DNA of 64,000 bases from assembly GCA_002840155.1 (NCBI GenBank), contig PGZH01000012.1:142179-206178 (forward strand), written 5' to 3'. Source of the DNA: Gammaproteobacteria bacterium HGW-Gammaproteobacteria-13. Its GTDB lineage: Bacteria > Pseudomonadota > Gammaproteobacteria > Pseudomonadales > Pseudomonadaceae. Every line of letters begins with the position of its first letter. Within the stretch, counting starts at the first letter, position 1. Below the pieces are notes generated by a model that did not search any database, was not told the DNA's origin, and saw nothing but the letters and a program-made list of their open reading frames with translations. The position numbers and the translations under genes were made by a program. Below are positions 46,432 to 55,800 of the stretch, piece after piece.

Positions 46432-47226
46432 CTATTTAGCCCGCAGGCGCAGCAACTGGTCCGCCATCTCGGCCGCATGCCGCTCGACCACCAACGGCAC
46501 CAGGTTGTCGTTGTAGCCGACCAGGCGCGAGTAGATAAATTTCCAGCGCGTCTGCGCCCGCTGCAAACGCTGTTGCTGCTCGCCGGTCAACTCAGTAGCC
46601 AAGCTGGCGAGTTCGGCATCGACCTGCTTGGCCAGCACGTCGATATCCTGATTCAGGTAATGCTGCTGTTGCTCAGGCAGGGTCTCGATATCACCAACAT
46701 AAGCCCGCGCGGTGTAGCGCGCCGCCAGGTATTGCACCTTGGCCGGCAGGCTCTGCAACCGCATATCTGCCGCTGACAATGGCTGCGCCAGGCCTTTGAG
46801 CAGTTGTTGCTCAAGTGCCTCCAGGGCCGCCACCAACTCACGCTGGGCCTTGCTGTACTGGAAGTTGAACTCCCACGGCAGGTCCGGCTCGTTGGGGTTA
46901 TAGGCCAGAGTTTGCTCGACCAGCGCGGTAAAAACTTCCAATGGCGGCTGCAATTGCTCCATCGCCAAGCGCGCCGAATCGGTCAGCGGCTGCGCCTGCA
47001 AGGTCGCCATGCTTTCACGTAGTTTGCCTAGGTCAGCCTGCACCTTGGCCGCCAGTTCGGCATGCCCGCCTTCACCACGGTGGATAAACAGATCGGTACT
47101 GGCGCGAAACACCTGCACCTGCGCGTGCTGTACCTGAGTCAAGGCTACGTCAGGCGCGGACTGCGCGATTGCACTGAAAAGAACCAGTGTCAGACTCAGC
47201 AGGCAATTCGTGTAGGTACGGCGCAT
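46432..47226 (-). CDS. Hypothetical periplasmic helical protein
   Basis: A 264-residue protein with a signal peptide (NCLLSLTLVLFSAIAQSA). The rest is helical and Gln/Leu/Ala-rich (LPEQQQHYLNQDIDVLAKQV), resembling periplasmic sensor helices such as four-helix-bundle domains, but I recognise no family. An ATG five codons upstream (47241) is equally possible; neither has a strong ribosome site. Convergent with the diguanylate cyclase gene, with three bases between stops. A functional link to the cyclase is possible but not shown. Confidence 0.75.
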   Translation of the reverse strand: MRRTYTNCLLSLTLVLFSAIAQSAPDVALTQVQHAQVQVFRASTDLFIHRGEGGHAELAAKVQADLGKLRESMATLQAQPLTDSARLAMEQLQPPLEVFTALVEQTLAYNPNEPDLPWEFNFQYSKAQRELVAALEALEQQLLKGLAQPLSAADMRLQSLPAKVQYLAARYTARAYVGDIETLPEQQQHYLNQDIDVLAKQVDAELASLATELTGEQQQRLQRAQTRWKFIYSRLVGYNDNLVPLVVERHAAEMADQLLRLRAK

Positions 47227-47317
47227 CGGGCGTCCATCCATAGCGAGGAAAGGCGCCGATTATAGGCAGGCCGCCGGCTAGCGGCCAGAACCCTTGGCAG
47301 ATGGCCGCTACGCGCTA

Positions 47318-48067
47318 TTAGCCAACCACCAATTCCTGACGCACCTGGGCCTCAAGCTCGGCCTTTAGCGCTGGATCGAGCTTAAGCTGACGAGCCAGCT
47401 CTTCCAGGTAGGCGCGCTCCATAAAGTGCTCTTCATCGACCATCAGCACGCTGGCGATATACATTTCTGCGGCCATTTCCGGCGTACTGGCCGCGCGGGC
47501 GATTTCGGCGGGGTCCAGCGGTTTGTTCAATTCGGCCTGCAGCCAATGCTGTAATTCGGCGTCAGTGGTGAGTTTGACCAGCTCGCCTTCGATCAGCTGC
47601 CGCTCGCGGGCATCGACATGACCATCGGCTTTGGCCGCGCCGACCAGTGCCTTGAGAATGGCCTGGCTGTGAATCTCGGCCTGCGGTGCGGGCAAACGAT
47701 CCAGGGTTTGCGGCTCCCCCTGCGGCGCACTGGCCTGCTGCGCCTGCCAGTTGTTGTAAGCCTTGTAGGCAACCACGCCAAGCGCGGCCAGGCCACCATA
47801 GGTCAGCGCCTTACCGCCCATCTTGCGCGCACTCTTGTTGCCCAGCAGCATGCCCAGCGCACCGGCTGCCAGCGCGCCACCACCCGCCCCTTTGAGCAGA
47901 GTGCCGAGATCACCGCCCTGGCCACCTTTACCGGCGCCGCCAAGCAAACCACCCAGAGCACCGCCTAGGCCACCGGCCGAGCCACCAGCGGAACTGCCGG
48001 CGGATTTCTGCTGCATCAGGTCCTGGCCGGATTTCAACAACTGATCAAGCAAGCCACGGGTAATCAT
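47318..48067 (-). CDS. DUF533 (YebE-like) TerB-fold protein with Gly-rich region
   Basis: A 249-residue protein of the DUF533 family (PF04391). The N-terminal third is Gly/Ala-rich (GSSAGGSAGGLGGALGGLLG) with a likely membrane helix near 75-105 (GGLAALGVVAYKAY). The C-terminal 120 residues form a TerB-like helical domain (LKALVGAAKADGHVDARERQ). The family is inner-membrane associated; YebE is induced by envelope stress in E. coli. ATG at 48067 with GGAG eight bases upstream. Unrelated in position to the TerB-like gene at 58229 but of similar fold. Confidence 0.87.
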   Translation of the reverse strand: MITRGLLDQLLKSGQDLMQQKSAGSSAGGSAGGLGGALGGLLGGAGKGGQGGDLGTLLKGAGGGALAAGALGMLLGNKSARKMGGKALTYGGLAALGVVAYKAYNNWQAQQASAPQGEPQTLDRLPAPQAEIHSQAILKALVGAAKADGHVDARERQLIEGELVKLTTDAELQHWLQAELNKPLDPAEIARAASTPEMAAEMYIASVLMVDEEHFMERAYLEELARQLKLDPALKAELEAQVRQELVVG

Positions 48068-48345
48068 CAAGCGCTCTCCCTAAAAATGGTTGTGCAAGCA
48101 CACAGACTGATTCTAGAGACGGAGGTTTCTCGCCACCTAACGCCAGAGTGCTTCGAAAGATTGCCAACAGACGTGAAAGCCAGGAAAACCGGCTATTCGT
48201 CGGTTATCCGCCTGCAAATATGTCAAATAGTGGTCACCATCACATTCTGCCGATAGTCGATCTATATTTGACGCCGATAGGATGACGGACATAAAACCCG
48301 CAACGGCAAAAGGCTATCAAGAGCCGACGCCGGAGACTTCGCGCC
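48068..48345. promoter_or_regulatory. Divergent intergenic region before the LapG-like gene
   Basis: 278 bases that must carry promoters for the DUF533 gene (minus) and the LapG-like gene (plus). It is moderately AT-rich around 48215-48285, with no clear -35/-10 pair that I would assign and no known operator. Confidence 0.4.
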
Positions 48346-49017
48346 ATGCACCCACGCGCCAATCGCCCCGCTCACCGCTTGCTGCGCAGCCTGCTTGCCA
48401 GTTGCTGGCTATTCAGCCCGGTGCTGGTGGCCGACGCTCCGACTACCCAGCACAGCGCCCTGGCTACGGCTCTCAGCGATACGCGCTTGGCCAGCTGGCT
48501 CAACCTGCTCGACAACTCAACCGGCGACGACGAGCGCGCCCAATTGGAGCGGGTCAACCACTTCATCAACCGTTCAGTGAGCTTTGTCAGTGACCAGCAA
48601 GCCTGGGGCGCCGACGATTACTGGGCCACGCCGGCGCAAACACTCAGCCTGGGCAAAGGTGACTGCGAAGATTTCGCCATCGCCAAATACTTCAGCCTGG
48701 TGCGCATGGGTGTACCGAGCGAGAAACTGCGCCTGACTTTCGTCAAGGCGCTCAAGCAGAACCAGGCGCATATGGTGCTGGCCTATTACCCCAGCGCCAG
48801 CGAGCAACCGCTGATTCTCGACAACCTCGACCCACGCATCCGCCCGGCCAGTGAGCGTGGCGATCTGCTGCCGGTGTATTCCTTCAATAACCACGGCGTT
48901 TTTCTGGCCAAGTCGCCGCAGCGTGTCAGCCAGCCACCGCAGTTTCTTGCGCGCTGGAATGAGCTGAGCGAACGCGCCCTGGCCGATGGCTCTGCACCTT
49001 CCGCATCACGCAGCTAA
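48346..49017 (+). CDS. LapG-like periplasmic transglutaminase-type cysteine protease
   Basis: A 223-residue exported BTLCP-family protein (PF06035). A signal peptide of about 29 residues is followed by the catalytic triad Cys107 (LSLGKGDCEDFAIAKYFSL), His142 (NQAHMVLAYY) and Asp159 (LILDNLDPRI). In P. fluorescens LapG cleaves the biofilm adhesin LapA when c-di-GMP is low and the receptor LapD no longer holds it. No lapD or adhesin gene is in this window, so the symbol is left open. A GGDEF cyclase gene lies 2 kb upstream, but a link is speculative. GGAG lies about ten bases before the ATG. Confidence 0.88.
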   Translation: MHPRANRPAHRLLRSLLASCWLFSPVLVADAPTTQHSALATALSDTRLASWLNLLDNSTGDDERAQLERVNHFINRSVSFVSDQQAWGADDYWATPAQTLSLGKGDCEDFAIAKYFSLVRMGVPSEKLRLTFVKALKQNQAHMVLAYYPSASEQPLILDNLDPRIRPASERGDLLPVYSFNNHGVFLAKSPQRVSQPPQFLARWNELSERALADGSAPSASRS

Positions 49018-49027
49018 TACCTTCTTA

Positions 49028-49130
49028 TTTCCCGGATTCCATCCGGGCTAGCGGAGAGCGCAACCCCGTAGCCTGGATAAGCGCAGCGCAATCCGGGCAG
49101 CCTAATCCCGGATTGCGCCAGGGCTTATCC
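49028..49130. repeat. Intergenic inverted repeats (CCGGATT...AATCCGG family)
   Basis: CCCGGATTCCATCCGGG (49031) is a short hairpin. TGGATAAGCGCAGCGCAATC at 49074 pairs with GGATTGCGCC AGGGCTTATCC at 49105. This lies between the convergent LapG-like and recJ genes and may stop transcription from both sides. Relatives of the GGATTGC words recur at 50934. Confidence 0.8.
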
Positions 49131-49155
49131 GGGCGACCGAAAGCATTGGTAGTGC

Positions 49156-50868
49156 CTAACGCGGTTGAATATGGGCGATCAGCAGCTGCACGCTTTCCTG
49201 CCCACGGTACTCATTGACGTCCAGCTTGTAGGCCAGTTCGACCCAGCGCACGGTCGGGTTCGGCCAGATCTCGCGGTCCACACCAAAGGCGATGCCATCG
49301 AGCTGCACGCTGCCGCATTCGCTTTTCAGCACCACCTTGAGGTGCCGCTCACCCACCACGCGCTGCTGCACCAGCTGAAATACGCCATGAAACAGCGGCT
49401 CGGGGAAGTGCTGGCCCCAAGGCCCGGCATTGCGCAGCTCCTTGGCCAGCGGCAGATGGAACTCTTCAATGGACAAGGCGCCATCGGACAGCAACCGACC
49501 CGTCAGATCGTCCTCACACAGCTGGCGGCGTACTTCGGCGTCGAAGGCGGCGGCAAAGGCGGCGAAATTCGCCTGCGGCAGTGACAACCCGGCGGCCATG
49601 GCGTGACCACCGAACTTGCTGATCAGCTGTGGATGTTTGGCGGCTACCGCATCCAACGCATCGCGGATATGAAACCCCGGCACTGAACGCGCCGAGCCTT
49701 TCAGCACGCCTTCGCCGGCATCGGCAAAGGCGATGGTCGGACGGTGATAACGCTCTTTCATCCGCGAGGCGAGGATACCGATCACCCCTTGGTGCCAGTC
49801 GGCCTCAAACAGGCAAAGACCAAAGGGCATATCTTCCAGCGGCAGGTCCTTGAGCTGGGCCAGGGCCTCGCGCTGCATACCCTGCTCGATGGCTTTGCGA
49901 TCCTGATTGAGCTGATCCAGTTGCACCGCCATATCGCGGGCCAGCGCTTCGTCTTCACAGAGCAGGCATTCGATGCCCAGGGCCATGTCGTCCAAACGAC
50001 CGGCCGCATTCAGCCGTGGGCCGAGGATAAAACCCAGGTCGGTGGAGGTGATGCGTCGATGATCGCGCCCGGCCACTTCGAGAATTGCGCGCAAGCCCGG
50101 CCGCGCCCGCCCGGCACGAATCCGCGCCAGGCCCTGATGCACCAAAATGCGGTTGTTGGCATCCAGCGGCACCACGTCGGCCACGCTGCCCAGGGCCACA
50201 AGATCAAGCAGCTCACCGAGGTTTGGCTCCGGACGCTGCGCAGTAAACCAGCCCATCTCCCGCAGCCGCGCACGCAGGGCCAGCAACACATAGAACATCA
50301 CGCCGACGCCGGCCAGCGCCTTGCTGGGGAACTCGCAGCCCGGCTGATTGGGATTGACGATGGCATCCGCTGCCGGCAGCTCGGCACCGGGCAAGTGGTG
50401 ATCGGTGACCAGCACGGTCAACCCGGCCGCCTTGGCCGCCGCTACGCCCTCAACGCTGGAGATGCCGTTATCCACGGTGATCAGCAATTGCGGCTCGCGC
50501 TCCAGCGCCACCGCGACGATTTCCGGGGTCAGGCCGTAGCCGTATTCGAAACGATTGGGCACCAGATAATCGACATGCGCCGCACCGAGCATACGCAGGC
50601 CCAATACGCCAACCGTGCTGGCGGTGGCGCCATCGGCATCGAAGTCGCCGACGATCAGCATGCGCTGGCCTTGCTGCAATCCCTGCACCAGCAGCTCGAC
50701 CGCCCCTTCCATGCCCTTGAGCTGCTGATACGGAATCAAGCGCGCCAGGCCTTTATCCAACTCGGCAGCGGACTGCACGCCGCGAGCGGCATACAGGCGG
50801 GTCAGAAGTGGCGGCAGCGCGCCTAGATCAGGCAGGTTTTCAGGCAGCGGGCGGGACTCGATACGCAT
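49156..50868 (-). CDS. recJ: Single-stranded-DNA-specific exonuclease RecJ
   Basis: A 570-residue 5'-3' exonuclease of the DHH family, used in recombination and mismatch/base-excision repair. The phosphoesterase motifs are MLIVGDFDADGATASTVGVL, LLITVDNGISSVEG, LVTDHHLPGAELP (DHH), and later the DHHA1 part with ISKFGGHAMAAGLSLPQANF. Complete by length. I chose MRIESRPLPE (50868) as in relatives; the frame is open upstream and another ATG lies two codons earlier. A GC-rich hairpin (GGCGGGTGCAACCCGCC) sits just upstream in the leader. Confidence 0.96.
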   Translation of the reverse strand: MRIESRPLPENLPDLGALPPLLTRLYAARGVQSAAELDKGLARLIPYQQLKGMEGAVELLVQGLQQGQRMLIVGDFDADGATASTVGVLGLRMLGAAHVDYLVPNRFEYGYGLTPEIVAVALEREPQLLITVDNGISSVEGVAAAKAAGLTVLVTDHHLPGAELPAADAIVNPNQPGCEFPSKALAGVGVMFYVLLALRARLREMGWFTAQRPEPNLGELLDLVALGSVADVVPLDANNRILVHQGLARIRAGRARPGLRAILEVAGRDHRRITSTDLGFILGPRLNAAGRLDDMALGIECLLCEDEALARDMAVQLDQLNQDRKAIEQGMQREALAQLKDLPLEDMPFGLCLFEADWHQGVIGILASRMKERYHRPTIAFADAGEGVLKGSARSVPGFHIRDALDAVAAKHPQLISKFGGHAMAAGLSLPQANFAAFAAAFDAEVRRQLCEDDLTGRLLSDGALSIEEFHLPLAKELRNAGPWGQHFPEPLFHGVFQLVQQRVVGERHLKVVLKSECGSVQLDGIAFGVDREIWPNPTVRWVELAYKLDVNEYRGQESVQLLIAHIQPR

Positions 50869-50933
50869 GGGCATTCTTATCTGTAGGGCGGGTGCAACCC
50901 GCCGGAATTTAAACGCAGCAGCAATTGAACGAC

Positions 50934-50993
50934 GTAGCCCGGATGCAATCCGGGGCACAAACATCAACCGCCCCCGGATTGCATCCGGGCTAC
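50934..50993. repeat. Perfect 22-bp inverted repeat GTAGCCCGGATGCAATCCGG
   Basis: GTAGCCCGGATGCAATCCGG then GG (50934-50955) and its exact inverse (50972-50993) enclose 16 bases. It could form a very stable cruciform or RNA hairpin between yaeQ and recJ. These genes run in the same direction, so it could serve as a terminator for yaeQ. Confidence 0.9.
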
Positions 50994-51008
50994 AGGGTCA
51001 CCAGCGAC

Positions 51009-51548
51009 TTAGCGTTCGCCAGCCAACCACTCAATCGGCAGCTCGTGCTGGCCGCGCTCATCGGTGACGAACAGTTCGCCGTCGCTGATCATCACGCTCC
51101 AGTTCAGCGAGCGCGGCATGTCCAGCGCCAGCTTGGCCAAGGCTTCCTGGTCGAGGGCGACGACGTTGATATTTTTCAGGCTGCGCACCGGATCGAGCGC
51201 CTTGGTCTGCCATACGCGCAGGTTGCCGTAGGCCACCAGGCTGAACTTCTCGGTACGCCGCGAGCACCAGGTGATGCGGTCGCTGTCCGGCTGGCCGACT
51301 TCGATCCAGTGCAGCACACGGTCATCCAGGCTCTTCTCCCACAACGCCGGTTCATCCACATCCGACAGGCCGCGACCGAACGCCAGGTGCTCGTGATAGA
51401 ACAGGCAATAGGCAACCAAGCGCGCCGCCAGCCGCTCTTCGGTTTCCGAAGGGTGCTTGGCCACGGTGAAACGCAGGTTTTCATAGACACTGCGGTCCAT
51501 GTCGGTGAGGTTCAGCTCGATTTTGTAAGTGGTAGACGGCAGGGCCAT
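51009..51548 (-). CDS. YaeQ family protein
   Basis: A 179-residue YaeQ protein (PF07152), a PD-(D/E)XK-like fold without proven nuclease activity. Diagnostic blocks are STTYKIELNLTDMDRSVYEN, FTVAKHPSETEERLAARLVA and LDMPRSLNWSVMISDGELFV. The ATG at 51548 matches family starts; AAGAAG lies upstream. Situated between recJ and the PLD-like gene, all on the minus strand. Confidence 0.93.
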   Translation of the reverse strand: MALPSTTYKIELNLTDMDRSVYENLRFTVAKHPSETEERLAARLVAYCLFYHEHLAFGRGLSDVDEPALWEKSLDDRVLHWIEVGQPDSDRITWCSRRTEKFSLVAYGNLRVWQTKALDPVRSLKNINVVALDQEALAKLALDMPRSLNWSVMISDGELFVTDERGQHELPIEWLAGER

Positions 51549-51622
51549 GGACGGGGCTTCTTGACTGGTCGAATAAGCCGGCAAGTCTACCGCAAAGGCT
51601 GCTCCATCACGAACCGGAACGC

Positions 51623-52312
51623 TCAGCGGGCGTAGCGCGCCCAGAGCTTGTCGAACTCACTGCGGTAGCTGGCGACCAGCAGCGCATGATCGGTTACCAG
51701 CAGGTTTTCCTCATTGCTGGTGGTAGCACTGCGGGTCCAGTTGAAGCTGCCGTTGAGCAACAGGTTAGCGTCGAACAACGCAAACTTGTGGTGCATGTGG
51801 TACGGGCTGTCGTCGATGCGCAGCGGCACGCCCTGGGCGATCAGATGCTGGATATCACTGCCTTCGTCGAACTGCTTTTCATTGTCGCTGATCACCCGCA
51901 CGGCAACGCCGCGGCGATGGCAGGTGATAATTTCTTCGCTGAGGCGGTCATCGGAGATGGTGTACACGCAGATATCCAGCGATGTACGCACCTGCCGGCA
52001 CAGCTCGCGAATCTTGCGCAAACAATCATCGCCGGGACTGAAGTGCGCGCTGGCCAACGCCGGACGCGGTGGACTGCTGCTGGCATCAAGGGTCTTGACC
52101 ACCTGCTCCAGCCATTTCAGCGCTGGCTCGCTATTGTTCAAATCGGCCTGCACCAACTCACGCACCAGGGCAAAGGCGCGGTTACGCAGGTAGCGCACTT
52201 GATCCTGACCCAGGTTACTGCCCAGCTGGCGCAGCTCATCACGCTCCTCATTGCTCAGACGCAGATCAACCAGGCTGTCACGCAGCTGCTGATCGAGATG
52301 ATTGAAATCCAT
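51623..52312 (-). CDS. Single-HKD phospholipase D-like (nuclease-like) protein
   Basis: A 229-residue protein. Residues 1-80 are helical and charged. The C-terminal part is a PLD-type domain with one HxKx4D motif (His174, Lys176, Asp181 in HMHHKFALFD) followed by LLLNGSFNWTRSATTSNEEN, as in Nuc/mitoPLD enzymes that act as dimers on DNA, RNA or lipids. No signal peptide, so it is cytoplasmic. It starts immediately after the rhomboid gene stop and is the last gene of the large stress operon. Its likely partner is the giant ATPase two genes upstream. A nuclease role is inferred, not shown. Confidence 0.88.
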   Translation of the reverse strand: MDFNHLDQQLRDSLVDLRLSNEERDELRQLGSNLGQDQVRYLRNRAFALVRELVQADLNNSEPALKWLEQVVKTLDASSSPPRPALASAHFSPGDDCLRKIRELCRQVRTSLDICVYTISDDRLSEEIITCHRRGVAVRVISDNEKQFDEGSDIQHLIAQGVPLRIDDSPYHMHHKFALFDANLLLNGSFNWTRSATTSNEENLLVTDHALLVASYRSEFDKLWARYAR

Positions 52313-52873
52313 TTAACCTCCTTGTCGTGCGCGCGGCGTGTAGCGCCAGGCCGCATAGAGCCCACCGCAGAGCGCGCCGGCCAGATGATATTCAAATGAA
52401 ACGCCCTGCTGCGGCAGCAGACCGAAAACCCAGCCGCCGTGCAGAAAGAACACCAACACCGCCAACAGCAGGTCGAGCCAGCTACGACGAAACCAGGCCC
52501 GCGCCAGCAGCAGCGCCCACAGCCCGAACAACCAGCCGCTGGCGCCGACATGGATACCCTCGCGGCCGAACAGCCAGACCAACGCCCCGCTGCCGAGGAT
52601 GATAAACAGGCTGGCCTGGATAAAGTCGCGCCGCGATTCCAGCAGGGCCAGCAAGCCCAGCACCAGCAGGCCGCTGAGGTTGCTCAGCAGGTGCAGCCAG
52701 CCGCCATGCAGCCAAGGCGCAAACAGCACGCCCGGCAATGACTCAAGCCGGCGCGGTATTACGCCCCAGAGATTCAGGCTGTAACCACTCAGGCTGTTGC
52801 CCAGCTGCAGCACCAGCATCAATGCGGCAATGCCCAGCAACAGCTGCACGCGTGGCAACAGCCTGGCCTTCAT
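52313..52873 (-). CDS. Rhomboid-family intramembrane serine protease
   Basis: A 186-residue membrane protein with about six hydrophobic helices. The rhomboid catalytic dyad is seen as Ser112 in HVGASGWLFG (GxSG) and His163 in FEYHLAGALCGG; the oxyanion-side HxxxN is His61-Asn65 in WLHLLSNLSG. It is short but complete, similar in size to small rhombosortase-like members. It overlaps the ATPase gene by four bases and abuts the PLD gene, so all three are made together. The substrate is unknown; membrane proteins of this operon (flotillin, YqiJ-like) are possible targets. Confidence 0.88.
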   Translation of the reverse strand: MKARLLPRVQLLLGIAALMLVLQLGNSLSGYSLNLWGVIPRRLESLPGVLFAPWLHGGWLHLLSNLSGLLVLGLLALLESRRDFIQASLFIILGSGALVWLFGREGIHVGASGWLFGLWALLLARAWFRRSWLDLLLAVLVFFLHGGWVFGLLPQQGVSFEYHLAGALCGGLYAAWRYTPRARQGG

Positions 52874-55800
52874 GGCGTTTTGCTTTCGCTGTCGCCACCC
52901 AGGCGCTGCTCATGGCCCAGTTGCTCGCCCAGATCACGCAGTTGGGTGGAGATTTCCAGCATGCGGTTGTGGGTGCGCAGGTCGATATCGATCTTCTTGT
53001 CCATGGCGTGGATCAACGGAAGAAAGCTGTTCTGCAGGCTGTCGGCCAGGCTTTCCAACACCTTCTGCACGGCAGGTTGTGGCGGTGTGATCACCTCCAC
53101 CTGCGGGCGCAGTTTGCCCAGGTTATCCAGCCCGACTAGCAGCTCGGCCCAGGGAATAGTCGGCGCGGCGGGTTGTTCGCCCGGCGCCAGCTTGGCCAGG
53201 CCGCGCACACCTTCGACCAGATCATTAAGCTGCGCCACCACTCGACCACCGACATCGGTGTCGCTGCCGCCCATGGCTTTGTTGCGCATAAAGTCGCGCT
53301 TGATCTGCGCCCAGCGCTCGGCTTGGACGTCGGTCATATTGCCGCGCAGCTCGGCAAGCTTGAGCAGGTTCTCCTCGGCGCCGGTGGTGAGCAGCTGGGA
53401 TTCGCCCTGGTAGTGATCGGCGATCAGTTGCAGCACTTCGCTATCGTTCATCACCGAGCTGATTTTCTCCGCCATCTTGTTCATGTTGCGGTAGCTGCCC
53501 TGCAACTTGAACGGCGGCTCGGTGCGGTACTGATCGGCCTGGGCAGCGCTGGCGATGTACTGCTGGTTGACCCGGCCAACCACATCACGCACCTGCATCA
53601 AACGCTGCAAGGTAGTGACGATTTCATTAATCTCCGCGCCGCTGTAGCTGTGGCTCAGCTCGTTGGCAGAGAACGGCTTACCCTCGGCCTTGGCGACAAA
53701 GCGGTAGACATCGGCCATCTCACGGGTGGCCAGCGGCGCCAGCACCGGGTTGGAGGTCAGGCCGTTCTCGATATAGGACAGCGCGAAGGCTTCCTGCATG
53801 CCGCCCAGGGTGTCGCCGAGGTTATAGATATCGGCGCGGTTGGCCAGCATATCCGGGATCTTGAACACGTCGCCGGACTCGGTGTAGGGGTTGCCCGACA
53901 TGATCACGCAGAACTTGCGTCCGCGCATATCGTAGGTGCGGGTGCGCCCCTTCCACACGCCTTCGATGCGGCGGGTGCCATCACAGAGCGAGATAAATTT
54001 CTGCAGAAACTCCGGATGAGTGTGCTGAATATCGTCGAGATAGAGCATCACGTTGTTGCCCATCTCCAGCGCCAGGTTGAGCTTTTCCAGCTCCTGACGG
54101 GAAGTGGCGTCCGGCGCCTGGGCCGGGTCCAGCGAGCGCACTTCGTGGCCCAAGGCCGGGCCGTTGATCTTCATAAAGATCAGGCCCAGGCGGTGGGCAA
54201 CGTATTCCATCAGGGTGGTCTTGCCGTAACCGGGCGGTGAAATCAGCATCAGCAAGCCGGACAAGTCCGAACGGCGGTTCTCCCCGGCGGTGCCCATCTG
54301 CTTGGCCAGGTTGTCGCCGATTACACCGAGATAAACATCATTGATCAGCTTGTTGCGCACAAAGGAGCTAAGCGGCTTGGGCTTGAACTCATTGAGACGC
54401 AGCGCCTCGCGCTCGCGCGCCACCACTTCCTGGCGCAGTGCCTGGTAGCGCTGCAAGCCGGGCAAAAACTGCTCACGATGCACCCGCAGGCGGGCGAAGA
54501 AATCGTCCACCGCCAGCACCAGTTGCCGTTCGCTGATGCGCGGGTGTTCGCCCATCAACTCCTTGGCGGTAAAGCGCAGGTCCACCTCAGTAATGCGCTT
54601 GGGCACGTCCTCGGCGAGCAGGCTCAAGGCCACGGCCTCAGGCACATAGGCGCTGCTAAGCGCGGCGAACTCGTCTGCCGCGCAGAGGCCACGTAGCCAG
54701 TTTTCCACCAGCGCCCATTGCGCCGCCGGGCGGTCGTGCAATTGCGTCAGGGTTTGCTGATACACATCCCAAATATGCGCCGTCTGCAGACGCGCCTGCA
54801 GGCCGGCCAGCAGCTCGCGGGCGTATTTACTGAAGACGAACTCGATACGTTCGGCGGCCAGTTCCTGCACCAGGTATTCCGCCGCTTCCTCCAGCGTCGC
54901 CTGGGTCAGGCTTATGTCCTGCTGGGCGCTATAGCCGGCCATGGCCGCGGCGATTTCCGCCTGCAACTGCAGCAGGCTGTCGCGCTGACCGAACAGCTGC
55001 TGGATATGCCGCGCACTGCGCGCACGCTGCGGCCATTGTTTGGCCTCGTCGCGACGCTGCACCTGGCTCCAGAAGAAACTGGCGAAACCACGCGGCAGTG
55101 CGCCATAGCTGAGCAGCCCGGCGCTGTCGCGCAGCGGCAACAATTGAGTGAGGATCAGCGCCGCATCGTGGTCGTGAATACCCTTCTCGTAGCCTTCCTT
55201 GTAGCGCGGCGCAGCAAAGTCGCGAATGCTCTTGATCAGCGCCTCCGGTTGAGCCAGCTGTTGCTTGAGCAGATCCAGGCTAAGGCCATCGCGCCCGGCA
55301 TCGGCCGCCGCCAACACTTCGCCGGCCAGGTATTCGGCGCGGTAGAGCGTGGCGGACTCGGACTCCAGGGACACCTGCCAGTAATCGCGGAGCGCTTCCA
55401 ACTCATCGTTACGCAGCGGCTCGAGGAATTCGGTGCCAGTCAGGTGCAAGTAGAGCTGATCGCCACGCGGCATCAGGGTCAGATCCAGCTCCTGGGTGTT
55501 GACGCTGAAGCGGTGGCGCGGACCGAGCTTGATGACGTTGCCGCCCTCCTCGAACAGCTCGCTCTTGTCGCGCAGGCTGCGCACCGCCTGATCGCGGGCG
55601 GCCTTGAGGCGCGACTCGACATCCTCGGCTTTGACGCTGTCCTTCAGCTCACGCAGGCGCTCGGCCAGTTCGCGCAGCTTGAGAATCAACGGATCGGAAG
55701 CGAAGAAGGCGTTCAGCTCATCCGGCTGGGTCAGGCGCGCGGTGCGCCGACCGAGGCTTTCCAGGATGCGCCGCGCGGCATCGAGCAGACCCTGGGCCTT

